Source: Rhodanobacter sp. (GTDB taxonomy: Bacteria; Pseudomonadota; Gammaproteobacteria; Xanthomonadales; Rhodanobacteraceae). From it: a stretch of 64,000 nt of DNA. The translations under genes were made by a program, and so were the position numbers. The notes beneath the pieces were generated by a model. That model saw nothing but the letters and a program-made list of their open reading frames with translations, ran no database searches and was not told the origin of the DNA. Location: contig SCSE01000033.1 of the NCBI GenBank assembly GCA_004298015.1, positions 1-64,000 on the forward strand. The letters run 5' to 3'. This document shows, in pieces, positions 27,353-35,626 of this stretch; position 1 is the stretch's first letter, and each line of letters opens with the position of its first letter.

Positions 27353-27913
27353 ATGAGTGCCACCCGTACCATCGAGCAGCAAGAACTCAACCAGCTGTTG
27401 ATCGAAATCGGCAGCGAGGATCAAAAAGCATTCGCCGAACTGTACAAGCGCACCTCCTCGAAGCTGTTCGGCGTATGCCTGCGCATGCTGCGTGACCGCA
27501 GCGAGGCCGAAGAGGTGTTGCAGGAGACCTACACCACGGTATGGCGACGCGCCAGCAGCTTCAACGTGGCAAAAGCCAGTGCGATCACCTGGTTGATGAC
27601 GCTGGCACGCAACAAGTCGATCGACCGACTGCGCCAGCATCGCGAAGAGCAGCTTGACGACCCTCTCAAGCTCGATGAAACGCCTGACGATCAACCCACG
27701 CCCGCCGGCCACGCCGAAACCAGCCAGGCACATCAGCGACTGCAGGGATGCCTCGATGAGCTGGAACCGCAGCAGCGAAGCTCGGTGCGTGAAGCCTTTT
27801 TCACCGGAGCCACGTATAACGAATTGGCGACACGCTGCAAGGTGCCGCTCGGAACCATGAAGAGCTGGATCCGCCGCAGCCTGATGCAACTGAGGACGTG
27901 CCTGGACCAATGA
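27353..27913 (+). CDS. ECF RNA polymerase sigma factor
   Basis: A 186-residue sigma-70 family protein of the extracytoplasmic function type (SigK/RskA-linked group). Region 2 lies at about residues 25-75 (AELYKRTSSKLFGVCLRML, DRSEAEEVLQETY, ITWLMTLARNKSIDRLR) and region 4 at about 135-180 (ATRCKVPLGTMKSWIRRSLMQLR). It directs transcription of a stress regulon, probably for envelope stress. Its stop overlaps the anti-sigma start as ATGA, so the two are made together. Such factors often drive their own promoter, but I found no convincing GGAAC-type site upstream. Confidence 0.92.
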   Translation: MSATRTIEQQELNQLLIEIGSEDQKAFAELYKRTSSKLFGVCLRMLRDRSEAEEVLQETYTTVWRRASSFNVAKASAITWLMTLARNKSIDRLRQHREEQLDDPLKLDETPDDQPTPAGHAETSQAHQRLQGCLDELEPQQRSSVREAFFTGATYNELATRCKVPLGTMKSWIRRSLMQLRTCLDQ

Positions 27914-28767
27914 ACACACCTGCCGACGACAACAATCATCTCCGCTACGCCGAGTACGTCCTTGGGGTACTGGATGCCGATGCCCGTGCAGCCGTGGCCC
28001 ATGAGGTGCAGACCACGGAGGCTGCCGCGACTGCCGTGGCGTTGTGGCAACAGCGGCTCATGCCGTTGACCGAGGAGGTGGTCGAGGTCGAGCCGGCGGC
28101 CTATGTCTGGGCCAGGATTCACCACGCGCTGCAATTGAACGCGCCTGCCAGGGGCCGGCCGCGCCAGGGACTGTGGAACAACCTGCCGCTGTGGCACTGG
28201 CTCGGTATCGGTGCCAGCGCGGCGGCCATCGCCTTGCTGGTGGTCGTCACGGTACCGCGTACCGCACCGCCCGCACCGACCAGCACGGCCAATCCGAGCT
28301 ATATGGCTGCCACCATCCGGCAGGACAACGGCGTCATCGGCTGGACTGCCACGATGGATCCGAAAAACGCACGCATGGTCGTGGTGCCGGCATCGCCGAC
28401 AGCGTTTGCCAGCGGTCGCGCACCGGAGTTGTGGCTGATTCCGCCGGGTGGCAAACCGATCTCGGTCGGCATGATCACACCCGACCAACCGACCACGTTG
28501 GCGCTTGATCCGGCCCTGGTCGCGCAGCTTGGCCCCAAGGCGGCGCTTGCCGTTTCAGTGGAGCCGATCGGTGGCTCGCCCACGGGACAGCCCACCGGTC
28601 CGGTCATTGCCAAGGGAGCGATCAGCGGCGTACCTGAAGCCAGTGCGCATCCACGCAAGGTTGCCAGCACCGGGATTGGGTCCGGTGCCACCACGGCCAT
28701 GCTGAACGCCCCGGACACGCCAGGCATGCAGCAGAAGACCGCCACTGAAACCGACCGTCGCAGCTGA
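27910..28767 (+). CDS. Membrane anti-sigma factor, RskA type
   Basis: A 285-residue protein. The cytoplasmic N-terminal part (NNHLRYAEYVLGVLDADARAAV) matches the helical start of RskA-like anti-sigma factors and has no zinc-binding His/Cys motif. One membrane helix follows at about residues 97-117 (LGIGASAAAIALLVVVTV), then a periplasmic RskA domain with APELWLIPPGGKPISVG. The C-terminal 60 residues are of low complexity. It should hold the upstream sigma factor inactive until an envelope signal arrives. The start at 27910 is fixed by the ATGA overlap. Confidence 0.88.
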   Translation: MNTPADDNNHLRYAEYVLGVLDADARAAVAHEVQTTEAAATAVALWQQRLMPLTEEVVEVEPAAYVWARIHHALQLNAPARGRPRQGLWNNLPLWHWLGIGASAAAIALLVVVTVPRTAPPAPTSTANPSYMAATIRQDNGVIGWTATMDPKNARMVVVPASPTAFASGRAPELWLIPPGGKPISVGMITPDQPTTLALDPALVAQLGPKAALAVSVEPIGGSPTGQPTGPVIAKGAISGVPEASAHPRKVASTGIGSGATTAMLNAPDTPGMQQKTATETDRRS

Positions 28768-28805
28768 CCCGCAGTTGTGACACCGATGCTACAGGAGGCA
28801 TCCGG

Positions 28806-29621
28806 GTGACCGACCGGCAGTTTGACATCGTCACCGTGCCGCTGGCGGCCGGGGCTCGCGCCCTGGGCGGTCGGTCGATCCAGCAGGATGAACTGGTCTG
28901 CCTGTACGACTCGCGTGAAGATGCCCGACTTTTGGTACTGGCCGACGGGATGGGTGGCGATGGCGCGGGAGAATTGGCTGCTCAGGGCGTGGTTCAGACA
29001 GCGAGAAAACTGTGGGCGGAGCGGGGCTGGTGTGACCAGCCCGCTGCGCTGTTTCTGGAAACCCTGTGCCAGACCGCGCACCAGGAACTGCGCCGTCTCG
29101 GCCGGACCGTGGCCCAAGGCGAGCCACACTCGACGGTGGTCGCCTTGTTGATTCGAGGAGGACGCACCAGTTGGGCCCATGTGGGCGACAGTCGGCTGTA
29201 CCGGTTCCAGGGACGACGCCTGCTGGGATGTACCGAGGATCACAGCATGGCGCAGCAGCGCGTCCGACGGGGCGAAATCTCCGCACACCAGGTGGCCTGC
29301 GCCCACGACCAGCACCAACTGTTGCGTGGGCTGGGTGGCCCCAACCCACCCGTTGTCGACCATGGTTGTGCCATGCTGCGACCCGGTCAGAGCTTCGCCC
29401 TTTGCAGCGACGGAATCTGGGAGCACCTCAACCCGGGTGAACTCGGGCGATTCAGTCGCCACCGCAACCAGCACAAGGCGTTGCGCAAGGCACTTTCTCT
29501 CGCCCTCGACCGCGGCGGCAAAAATGCGGACAACATGGCACTGATCGTGATTCGCGCGGGGTGGTCCCGGTGGCTCCGGTCGATCGGTAGCAAACTCCGC
29601 GCGACCGTGTCCGGCGGCTGA
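28806..29621 (+). CDS. PP2C-type Ser/Thr protein phosphatase
   Basis: A 271-residue phosphatase with PP2C metal motifs: LVLADGMGGDGAGELAAQ, WAHVGDSRLYRF, FALCSDGIWEHL and GGKNADNMALIVI. These supply the Asp residues for two metal ions. It would reverse phosphorylation by the Ser/Thr kinase encoded nearby on the other strand. The first GTG is preceded by AGGAGG at seven bases, one of the strongest ribosome sites in the window. It lies 38 bp after the anti-sigma gene and 29 bp before the LysM gene. Confidence 0.9.
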   Translation: MTDRQFDIVTVPLAAGARALGGRSIQQDELVCLYDSREDARLLVLADGMGGDGAGELAAQGVVQTARKLWAERGWCDQPAALFLETLCQTAHQELRRLGRTVAQGEPHSTVVALLIRGGRTSWAHVGDSRLYRFQGRRLLGCTEDHSMAQQRVRRGEISAHQVACAHDQHQLLRGLGGPNPPVVDHGCAMLRPGQSFALCSDGIWEHLNPGELGRFSRHRNQHKALRKALSLALDRGGKNADNMALIVIRAGWSRWLRSIGSKLRATVSGG

Positions 29622-29650
29622 TTCATGCACTCCCCGAACATCACTACGCC

Positions 29651-30655
29651 ATGACCGACATGACCGATCCGATGGAACAGATACCCCGCATGACATTCCG
29701 ACCCCACCCCGAAGCTACGCCGCGCGAAGGAAAGCGGCTGATCGCCATGGCAGCATGGTTGCTGTTGCTGGGCGTTGCCGGCTGTGCACAGGTCGACAAG
29801 CTCAAGACACGCGTCAGCGATTCACTGGGTCCACACCGGACGGTGAAATTCACCCCTGCTCCGCAGCCTGCAGAAACCCGGGGCCCAACCGGCAACTCCC
29901 TCGCCGGTATCGTCAATAACCAGCTGGAGCACGGTCACTACACCGAGGGCGAGAAAGCCTTGCGCCGGTATTTGACACAGCACCCGGATGATCGGACGGC
30001 GAAGTCCCTGCTGCAACAGCTCCTCGTCGACCCGGTTCGACAGCTCGGCAGTCAGTGGCTTCCACACCAGGTCCAACCCGGCGACTCCTACAGCAGCCTG
30101 GCGGCGCGCTACCTGGGCGATTCGGGTCGGTTCCTGATCCTGGCCCGCTACAACGGATCCACCAACCCCTCGATCCTGCGCGTAGGTCGAATCTTGCGGC
30201 TGCCGGTATCCGGACAACACGACTCAACACCGACCGAGAACGCAAACGCCAAGCGTGCTGCCACCGTCGCGGCAACGACGACCGGCAGTGCTGAGGTATC
30301 TGCATCATCCGCCGACAGTCGCCCCGACAGCGAACCGGCAAAAGCCAGGGCCGAGCGGCTGCAGGGTGAAAGCGTTGCCCTGCTCAAGCACGGACGCCGG
30401 CAACAGGCGCTGGCAAAGCTCGACCAGGCGTTGACCGTCGACCCGCAGCTGAAGCCTGCGGAAGCGGCGGTGGCGTTGCGCAAACAGCTGGTGTCCTCTT
30501 ACCACCAGCGTGCCATCGTGCTTTACCGCGACCAGCATCTGAATCAGGCGATCGCCCTTTGGGACCACGTTCTGGCGATCGACCCGCAGTTCGAGCCGGC
30601 GGTGATCTATCGGGCCCGTGCACGCGAACTCAAGCGCCGGTTACGGCAACTCTGA
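29651..30655 (+). CDS. LysM and TPR lipoprotein of the signalling block
   Basis: A 334-residue protein with a hydrophobic segment and lipobox (LLGVAGC, Cys45), so it is probably a lipoprotein. A LysM domain lies at about residues 138-180 (HQVQPGDSYSSLAARYLGD, ILRVGRILRLP), which would bind peptidoglycan. A Ser/Ala-rich linker follows, then TPR-like helices at about 235-325. It may report on cell-wall state or tether a complex. The start is uncertain: ATGs at 29651, 29660, 29672 and 29690 are all possible. It converges on the kinase gene. Confidence 0.8.
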   Translation: MTDMTDPMEQIPRMTFRPHPEATPREGKRLIAMAAWLLLLGVAGCAQVDKLKTRVSDSLGPHRTVKFTPAPQPAETRGPTGNSLAGIVNNQLEHGHYTEGEKALRRYLTQHPDDRTAKSLLQQLLVDPVRQLGSQWLPHQVQPGDSYSSLAARYLGDSGRFLILARYNGSTNPSILRVGRILRLPVSGQHDSTPTENANAKRAATVAATTTGSAEVSASSADSRPDSEPAKARAERLQGESVALLKHGRRQQALAKLDQALTVDPQLKPAEAAVALRKQLVSSYHQRAIVLYRDQHLNQAIALWDHVLAIDPQFEPAVIYRARARELKRRLRQL

Positions 30656-30667
30656 GAGACTGGTGGC

Positions 30668-32389
30668 TCATTTCGGGGGTGTCGCATCCTCGTCAGCATC
30701 TGTTACCGAGATGATCCGGGTAGGCTGTTCGACGTGCCCGGGCCGGGCGGGTCGGGGTGCCCTGCCCAGCTGACGCCGCCGATCGTGCAGCGTGCTATTC
30801 ATCACGTTGAAAGCGGCAAACAATCGCCCAAGCTCATCCCGGCGAACCAGACGTATCCGATACAGAAAGTCGCCATGCGCCACCCGCAGCAAGGCCTTGC
30901 CGAACAAATCCAGCAAGCTCAGCAAGCGCCGGGACAGCCAGTAAACAGCCCCCACCACAGCGAGCAGCGTTATCAGCAACACGGCGACGATCACCGAAAG
31001 CGTGGTTTTCTGGGCCGCCCGCAAAGGTGCATCGCTGATCCCCAGGCGCATCTCGCCAACGATTTTGGTCTGATAGCGGATCGGCACGTCGAACAACAGC
31101 ATCTCGCCATGGTTTGTACCCCCGTCAATCCGGCTGCGGTAACTTCGAATCCCGCCGGTCTGCGAAAGTGGCTTCCGGCTACCGGGTTCCTGCAACGGAT
31201 GGCCGACCTGGTCATGCTCGGTACTGGCGATGATGTCGCCATGGCGATCGGCGATGGCGAGATAGTGAATTTGCTGATTGCGCGCGATATCCTCGACCAG
31301 GGCGCGCGTCGCGGCACGGTCGCCCAGCAGCAGGTTTTCAGCTGATTCACTGGCGATCATGCGCCCGAGTGAACTGCCAAAATCCACCGCCAGACCGGTG
31401 ACCACCGCACTTTGTCTGGCATAGATCACCGCAAGCCCCAGTAGCAACGTGAGGCTCAATACCGCCCCGAGGATCGCAGACCAGCGCAGTCGCAAAGAGA
31501 TGATGCCGGTGGCCAGTGCGTTTTCATCGAGGCGCTCGTATTCGCGACTGGCCAGATGCAGGTCGTCGACGACCTCGGCACCATGCTGGTAGCGGTCCTC
31601 GGCGTTTGGCGCCAACAGCGTATGCACCATCTCGAGCAGGATAGAAGGCGTCGCAGGATCACGCGGCTGCGACGGGGGTTGCGGGGTGCGCCGACGCAGG
31701 CGAACCAGCTCTCGCACGTCGCTGGTCTCCGGCCAGGGAAGCTTGCCGGCCAGCAGCCAGTACAGCATCACACCCAGCGAGAACAGGTCGCTGCGCGCAT
31801 CGGTGATTTCACCGCGCAAGTGTTCCGGAGCCATGTAGGCCGGAGTGCCACCGACTTCGGTGCGCGGCACGCTGTCGCCATCCTGCTCCGGAAGTCGTTG
31901 CTCGGCGATGCCGAAATCGTTGACCTTGGCGTGATGCCAATCGTCACTGACCATGATGTTGTCGGGCTTGATGTCGTGATGGACGACACCCTGCGCGTGC
32001 GCATAGTCCAGCGCGCCGGCCACTTGAGCGACCAGCGCGATGATCACCGGCAAGGATGGAAACCCGTCCCGTGCGATCCGGCTTGACAGGGTCTCGCCGG
32101 AAAGCCTTTCCATCGCGATGTACGAAACGCCGTCGTCGGTCTCCCCCGCATCGAAGATGGTCACGATGTGCGGATGATTGAGATGGCCGGCCGCGCGTGC
32201 CTCGACCACAAAGCGGCGGCGATAGGCGGGATCGGCGGCCGCGTCCCGGTGCAGGCACTTGATGGCGACCTGGCGCTGGATATCCGGATCGAAACCGGCA
32301 TAAACGACCGCCATCGAGCCCTCGCCCAGCACGCCATCGACGCGGTAGCGGCCCAGTCGGCGTGGGATCGCGGTGTCGTTCATCGCCAC
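30668..32389 (-). CDS. Ser/Thr protein kinase with extracytoplasmic domain and HAMP
   Basis: A 573-residue protein. The N-terminal kinase domain spans residues 14-280 (GEGSMAVVYAG loop, Lys44, catalytic HHDIKPDN at 137-144, DFG 158-160, APE-like AYMAPEH). The usual HRD is HHD, so it is a non-RD kinase. A membrane helix (303-323) leads to an extracytoplasmic region of about 140 residues with sensor-like features (IHYLAIADRHGDIIAST). A second helix (464-485), a HAMP domain (486-538) and a basic tail follow. A HAMP at the C-terminal end without an obvious output domain is unusual. It lies next to FHA and PP2C genes. Confidence 0.9.
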   Translation of the reverse strand: MAMNDTAIPRRLGRYRVDGVLGEGSMAVVYAGFDPDIQRQVAIKCLHRDAAADPAYRRRFVVEARAAGHLNHPHIVTIFDAGETDDGVSYIAMERLSGETLSSRIARDGFPSLPVIIALVAQVAGALDYAHAQGVVHHDIKPDNIMVSDDWHHAKVNDFGIAEQRLPEQDGDSVPRTEVGGTPAYMAPEHLRGEITDARSDLFSLGVMLYWLLAGKLPWPETSDVRELVRLRRRTPQPPSQPRDPATPSILLEMVHTLLAPNAEDRYQHGAEVVDDLHLASREYERLDENALATGIISLRLRWSAILGAVLSLTLLLGLAVIYARQSAVVTGLAVDFGSSLGRMIASESAENLLLGDRAATRALVEDIARNQQIHYLAIADRHGDIIASTEHDQVGHPLQEPGSRKPLSQTGGIRSYRSRIDGGTNHGEMLLFDVPIRYQTKIVGEMRLGISDAPLRAAQKTTLSVIVAVLLITLLAVVGAVYWLSRRLLSLLDLFGKALLRVAHGDFLYRIRLVRRDELGRLFAAFNVMNSTLHDRRRQLGRAPRPARPGHVEQPTRIISVTDADEDATPPK

Positions 32390-32393
32390 GTGG

Positions 32394-32918
32394 TCAGATC
32401 AATCGCCAGGCCAATGCGGCCAGTCCGATCAGTACCAGCAATCCACCGGCTATCCAGGTCAGGCGAGCGGGGCGTGGCGGGCCGATTTCGCGGGTCAGGA
32501 ACACGAATTCGGCCTGCCCAAGCCGAATGTGATCACCGTGTTTCAGGGTCGCCTCGTGGATGCGCTTGTCGTTCACGAAGGTGCCGTTGGTGGACAGCGT
32601 GTTCATGATGACGCAATGTCCCTGCTGGTTGATGATCCAGCCGTGCGACGCCGAGACACTGGACTCGTCGACGACGATGTCGTTGTTGCTGGCACGACCG
32701 ATGGTCTGGCGCCCGGCACGGAGCGAAAAACGCAGATTTTCGAACCCCTTGCCGATCCCCTCGAGTACCGGCTCATGGGCACTGGCAACACCGTCGGATA
32801 CATACCCTGCGTCGTAGGCGTAACGTCGCAGATCCTCGGTGGAAAAAAGTTGCGTCCCCTGTGGACCGGAAGGTTGCCGATCGACAGGCTGCGCCAGGCG
32901 TTTGCGCCGTCGTTTCAT
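32394..32918 (-). CDS. FHA-domain membrane protein
   Basis: A 174-residue protein with an FHA domain at about residues 62-135 (TIGRASNNDIVVDESSVSASHG and LSTNGTFVNDKRI), which binds phosphothreonine. One C-terminal membrane helix follows (LTWIAGGLLVLIGLAALAWRLI region), so it is tail-anchored in the inner membrane with the FHA domain in the cytoplasm. It should be a target or adaptor of the kinase encoded four bases downstream on the same strand. Confidence 0.9.
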   Translation of the reverse strand: MKRRRKRLAQPVDRQPSGPQGTQLFSTEDLRRYAYDAGYVSDGVASAHEPVLEGIGKGFENLRFSLRAGRQTIGRASNNDIVVDESSVSASHGWIINQQGHCVIMNTLSTNGTFVNDKRIHEATLKHGDHIRLGQAEFVFLTREIGPPRPARLTWIAGGLLVLIGLAALAWRLI

Positions 32919-33157
32919 CTTGCATCTCGCGAGGTTGAATCACATCGACACTATAACCAAGAAGCTGCTCGCCCAGGTACGCGCCATCGGCCGCGTCGCC
33001 GCGACGCTTCGTGGCATGATTTTCGCCTTGGAACCCGCGGCCGGCGGTCATTACGAGTAGTTATGCGAGCCTTTCAGGCTGAACGCCAGTCTGCAAATGT
33101 CCCGATCGTCCCCACGCGACGATTGACCACCTGCGGGATCGCTCCGATCATGGCCGG

Positions 33158-35566
33158 ATGCCTACCCTGTCCCGTTACCTGCTGATCCTGCTGCTGGCGC
33201 TCGGCAGTACCACGCTGCAAGCACAGAATACCGCTCCGTCGGGCGCCGCAAATGTGCCGGCTCCCAGCACGGAGCAGACGCTGGACCAGCTCGGTAGCCA
33301 GCTCGACACCGTCAAGGCCGGCTTGAACGACAACAGCGGCAAGGTCTCGCTGTCCGACCTGCGCAACACCGCCATGGGCATACAGACCCAGGCCAGCCAG
33401 CTTGCCGCCAGCCTGGCGCCCAAAATGGCCGCACTGCAGGCGCAATTGACCGTCCTTGGGCCGGCGCCGGCCAAGGGCGCCCCACCGGAAGCCGCGGAAG
33501 TCAGCAAGCAGCGTCGCAAGCTGAACAAGCGAAGCGCCGACCTGGACGCCCAGATCAAGCAGGCGCAATTGCTCAGCCAGGATGCCTCGCAGCTGACCAC
33601 GCAAATCATCGGAATGCGCAACGATCAGTTCCAGGCACGGCTGGCCTCGCGGACGGCGACCCCGCTGAGCAGCAGCTTCTGGACCGGCACGCTGCATGCC
33701 CTGCCCGACGACATCGCCCGACTCAGGCGACTTGGCCATGCCATGCTCGATGCCTGGAATGAAGCATGGCAACCGGCCAATCGCCAACCGTTGCTGTGGT
33801 GCCTGATCGCCGCCATAGTGCTGCTGGGCGCGGGGCGCTGGCTACTCGAACGGGGCATGCTGAAGATAGCCATCCGGCGTATGCCCGATGGGCATCTGCG
33901 CCGCAGCGCGATGGCCACTATCGTGGCACTCACCGCCGTACTGACGACGGGCCTGGCGGCCCAACTGGTCTACGTGGGTGTGAATTACCACGGCGTGCTG
34001 GACCCCGACCTGGACGCACTGGCGATATCGATCGTGCGGCGCGTGTACTTCGCGGCCTTTGTCGCCGGACTGGTGCGCGCGCTGCTCTCGGTACGACGCC
34101 CGTCATGGCGGTTGCCGGCGCTTTCAGACATCGGCGCGCGGCAATTGCGCTGGTTTCCATGGCTGCTCGGTGCCACCACGCTGCTGCTCGGCCTGATCGA
34201 GCGCATCGGTCGCACCATCGGTGCCAGCCTGCCGCTCACGGTCGCCATTCGCGGCGTGATCGCACTGGTCATCAGCGGCCTGATCGGCATCGCCCTGCTG
34301 CGCCTTCGCCGTGCCCGCTTTGAGATGGCCGCTTCGGGCGTCGAGCCGACACATCGTCCGTTGTGGGTCGGCCTGCTGGCGGCCGGTGCCACGCTGGGGG
34401 TCGTGGGAAGCTGGCTGAGCGTGGCCGCCGGGTATATCGCGCTCGGCTACTTCGTCGCCGTGCAGATGCTTTGGGTGGGTGTCGTCGTCGCCACCTTGTA
34501 CCTGTTGATCCAGCTGGTGCACGACGTGATCGATACCTTGCTCTCGCCCCAAGGGCGCACTGGCAAGCGATTGCAGACAACGTTCGAGCTCGCACCGAGT
34601 ACGCTGGAACAGTCGGCCATCGTCCTCACCGGCATCAGCCGCATAGGTCTCGTTCTGCTGGCCATGGCCACGGTACTGGCGCCGTTCGGCGCCGGTCCGA
34701 AGGATCTTATCGCCAGCGCCATGCGAACCTTCAGCAGCATCAAGCTCGGACAATTGCCGATCGAGCCAGGCAGCATTTTTACCGGGCTGCTGGTGCTGGC
34801 CATCGGCTGGATCGCGCTGCGAACCCTGAAACGCTGGCTACACGAGCAGTTGCTGCCGAAGACCACGATGGAACAGGGCATGCAGGATTCCCTGGTCACC
34901 CTGCTCGGCTATCTCGGCGGCATGCTGGTGTTCGTGTTGACGCTGGCGGCGCTGCATGTCGACCTGAAGAGCATCGCCTGGATCGTCAGCGCGCTCTCGG
35001 TCGGTATCGGTTTCGGCCTGCAGGCGATCGTGCAGAATTTCATCTCCGGCCTGATTTTGCTGGCCGAGCGTCCAGTCAAGGTAGGCGACTGGATCAGTCT
35101 CGCCGGCGTGGAAGGCGACATCCGCCGGATCAACGTGCGGGCGACCGAGATCCAGCTGTGGGATCGCTCCACCATGATCGTGCCCAACTCGCAGCTGATT
35201 ACCCAGAACGTGCGCAACGTGACGCTGGGACGCGCGCAAGGCCGGGTTCACTTCAAATTGCCGATGCCGCTGGATACCGACGCCGCGCGTGCCCGGGAAA
35301 TCATTCTCGAGGTATTGAAGGCGCATGAGGCAACACTCGACTCGACGCCGCCGTTTGTGTTGATGGACAGCGTCGATGCCAATTGCATGACCTTCAGTGC
35401 CTACGCCTATACCAGCAGCCCGCGCGAGGCGAACACGGTCAAGAGCGACCTGCTGTTCGCCGTACTGGAACGCCTGCGCGCAGAAAAAATGCGCTTGATC
35501 CGGCCGCAGGAGATGCGCGTGCACACGCTGCCGGCCGATGCTGAGGCGGGCCTTGACGCCGGTTGA
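33158..35566 (+). CDS. Large MscS-family mechanosensitive channel with DUF3772
   Basis: An 802-residue protein with a signal peptide (about 23 residues, STTLQAQ) and a periplasmic coiled DUF3772 domain to about residue 200. About nine to eleven membrane helices follow. The MscS core lies near residue 620 (VGIGFGLQAIVQNFISGLILLAERP, then the beta domain GDWISLAGVEGDI, IVPNSQLITQNV). It should open on membrane tension and release solutes on hypo-osmotic shock. Length and layout fit the MscK/DUF3772 group. It reads alone, divergent from the FHA-kinase pair. Confidence 0.9.
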   Translation: MPTLSRYLLILLLALGSTTLQAQNTAPSGAANVPAPSTEQTLDQLGSQLDTVKAGLNDNSGKVSLSDLRNTAMGIQTQASQLAASLAPKMAALQAQLTVLGPAPAKGAPPEAAEVSKQRRKLNKRSADLDAQIKQAQLLSQDASQLTTQIIGMRNDQFQARLASRTATPLSSSFWTGTLHALPDDIARLRRLGHAMLDAWNEAWQPANRQPLLWCLIAAIVLLGAGRWLLERGMLKIAIRRMPDGHLRRSAMATIVALTAVLTTGLAAQLVYVGVNYHGVLDPDLDALAISIVRRVYFAAFVAGLVRALLSVRRPSWRLPALSDIGARQLRWFPWLLGATTLLLGLIERIGRTIGASLPLTVAIRGVIALVISGLIGIALLRLRRARFEMAASGVEPTHRPLWVGLLAAGATLGVVGSWLSVAAGYIALGYFVAVQMLWVGVVVATLYLLIQLVHDVIDTLLSPQGRTGKRLQTTFELAPSTLEQSAIVLTGISRIGLVLLAMATVLAPFGAGPKDLIASAMRTFSSIKLGQLPIEPGSIFTGLLVLAIGWIALRTLKRWLHEQLLPKTTMEQGMQDSLVTLLGYLGGMLVFVLTLAALHVDLKSIAWIVSALSVGIGFGLQAIVQNFISGLILLAERPVKVGDWISLAGVEGDIRRINVRATEIQLWDRSTMIVPNSQLITQNVRNVTLGRAQGRVHFKLPMPLDTDAARAREIILEVLKAHEATLDSTPPFVLMDSVDANCMTFSAYAYTSSPREANTVKSDLLFAVLERLRAEKMRLIRPQEMRVHTLPADAEAGLDAG

Positions 35567-35626
35567 CGCTATCAGCGTGACAGCGAACATGGCCCATCCT
35601 CACGCCCGTCCCGGGGCGAGCTGGGG

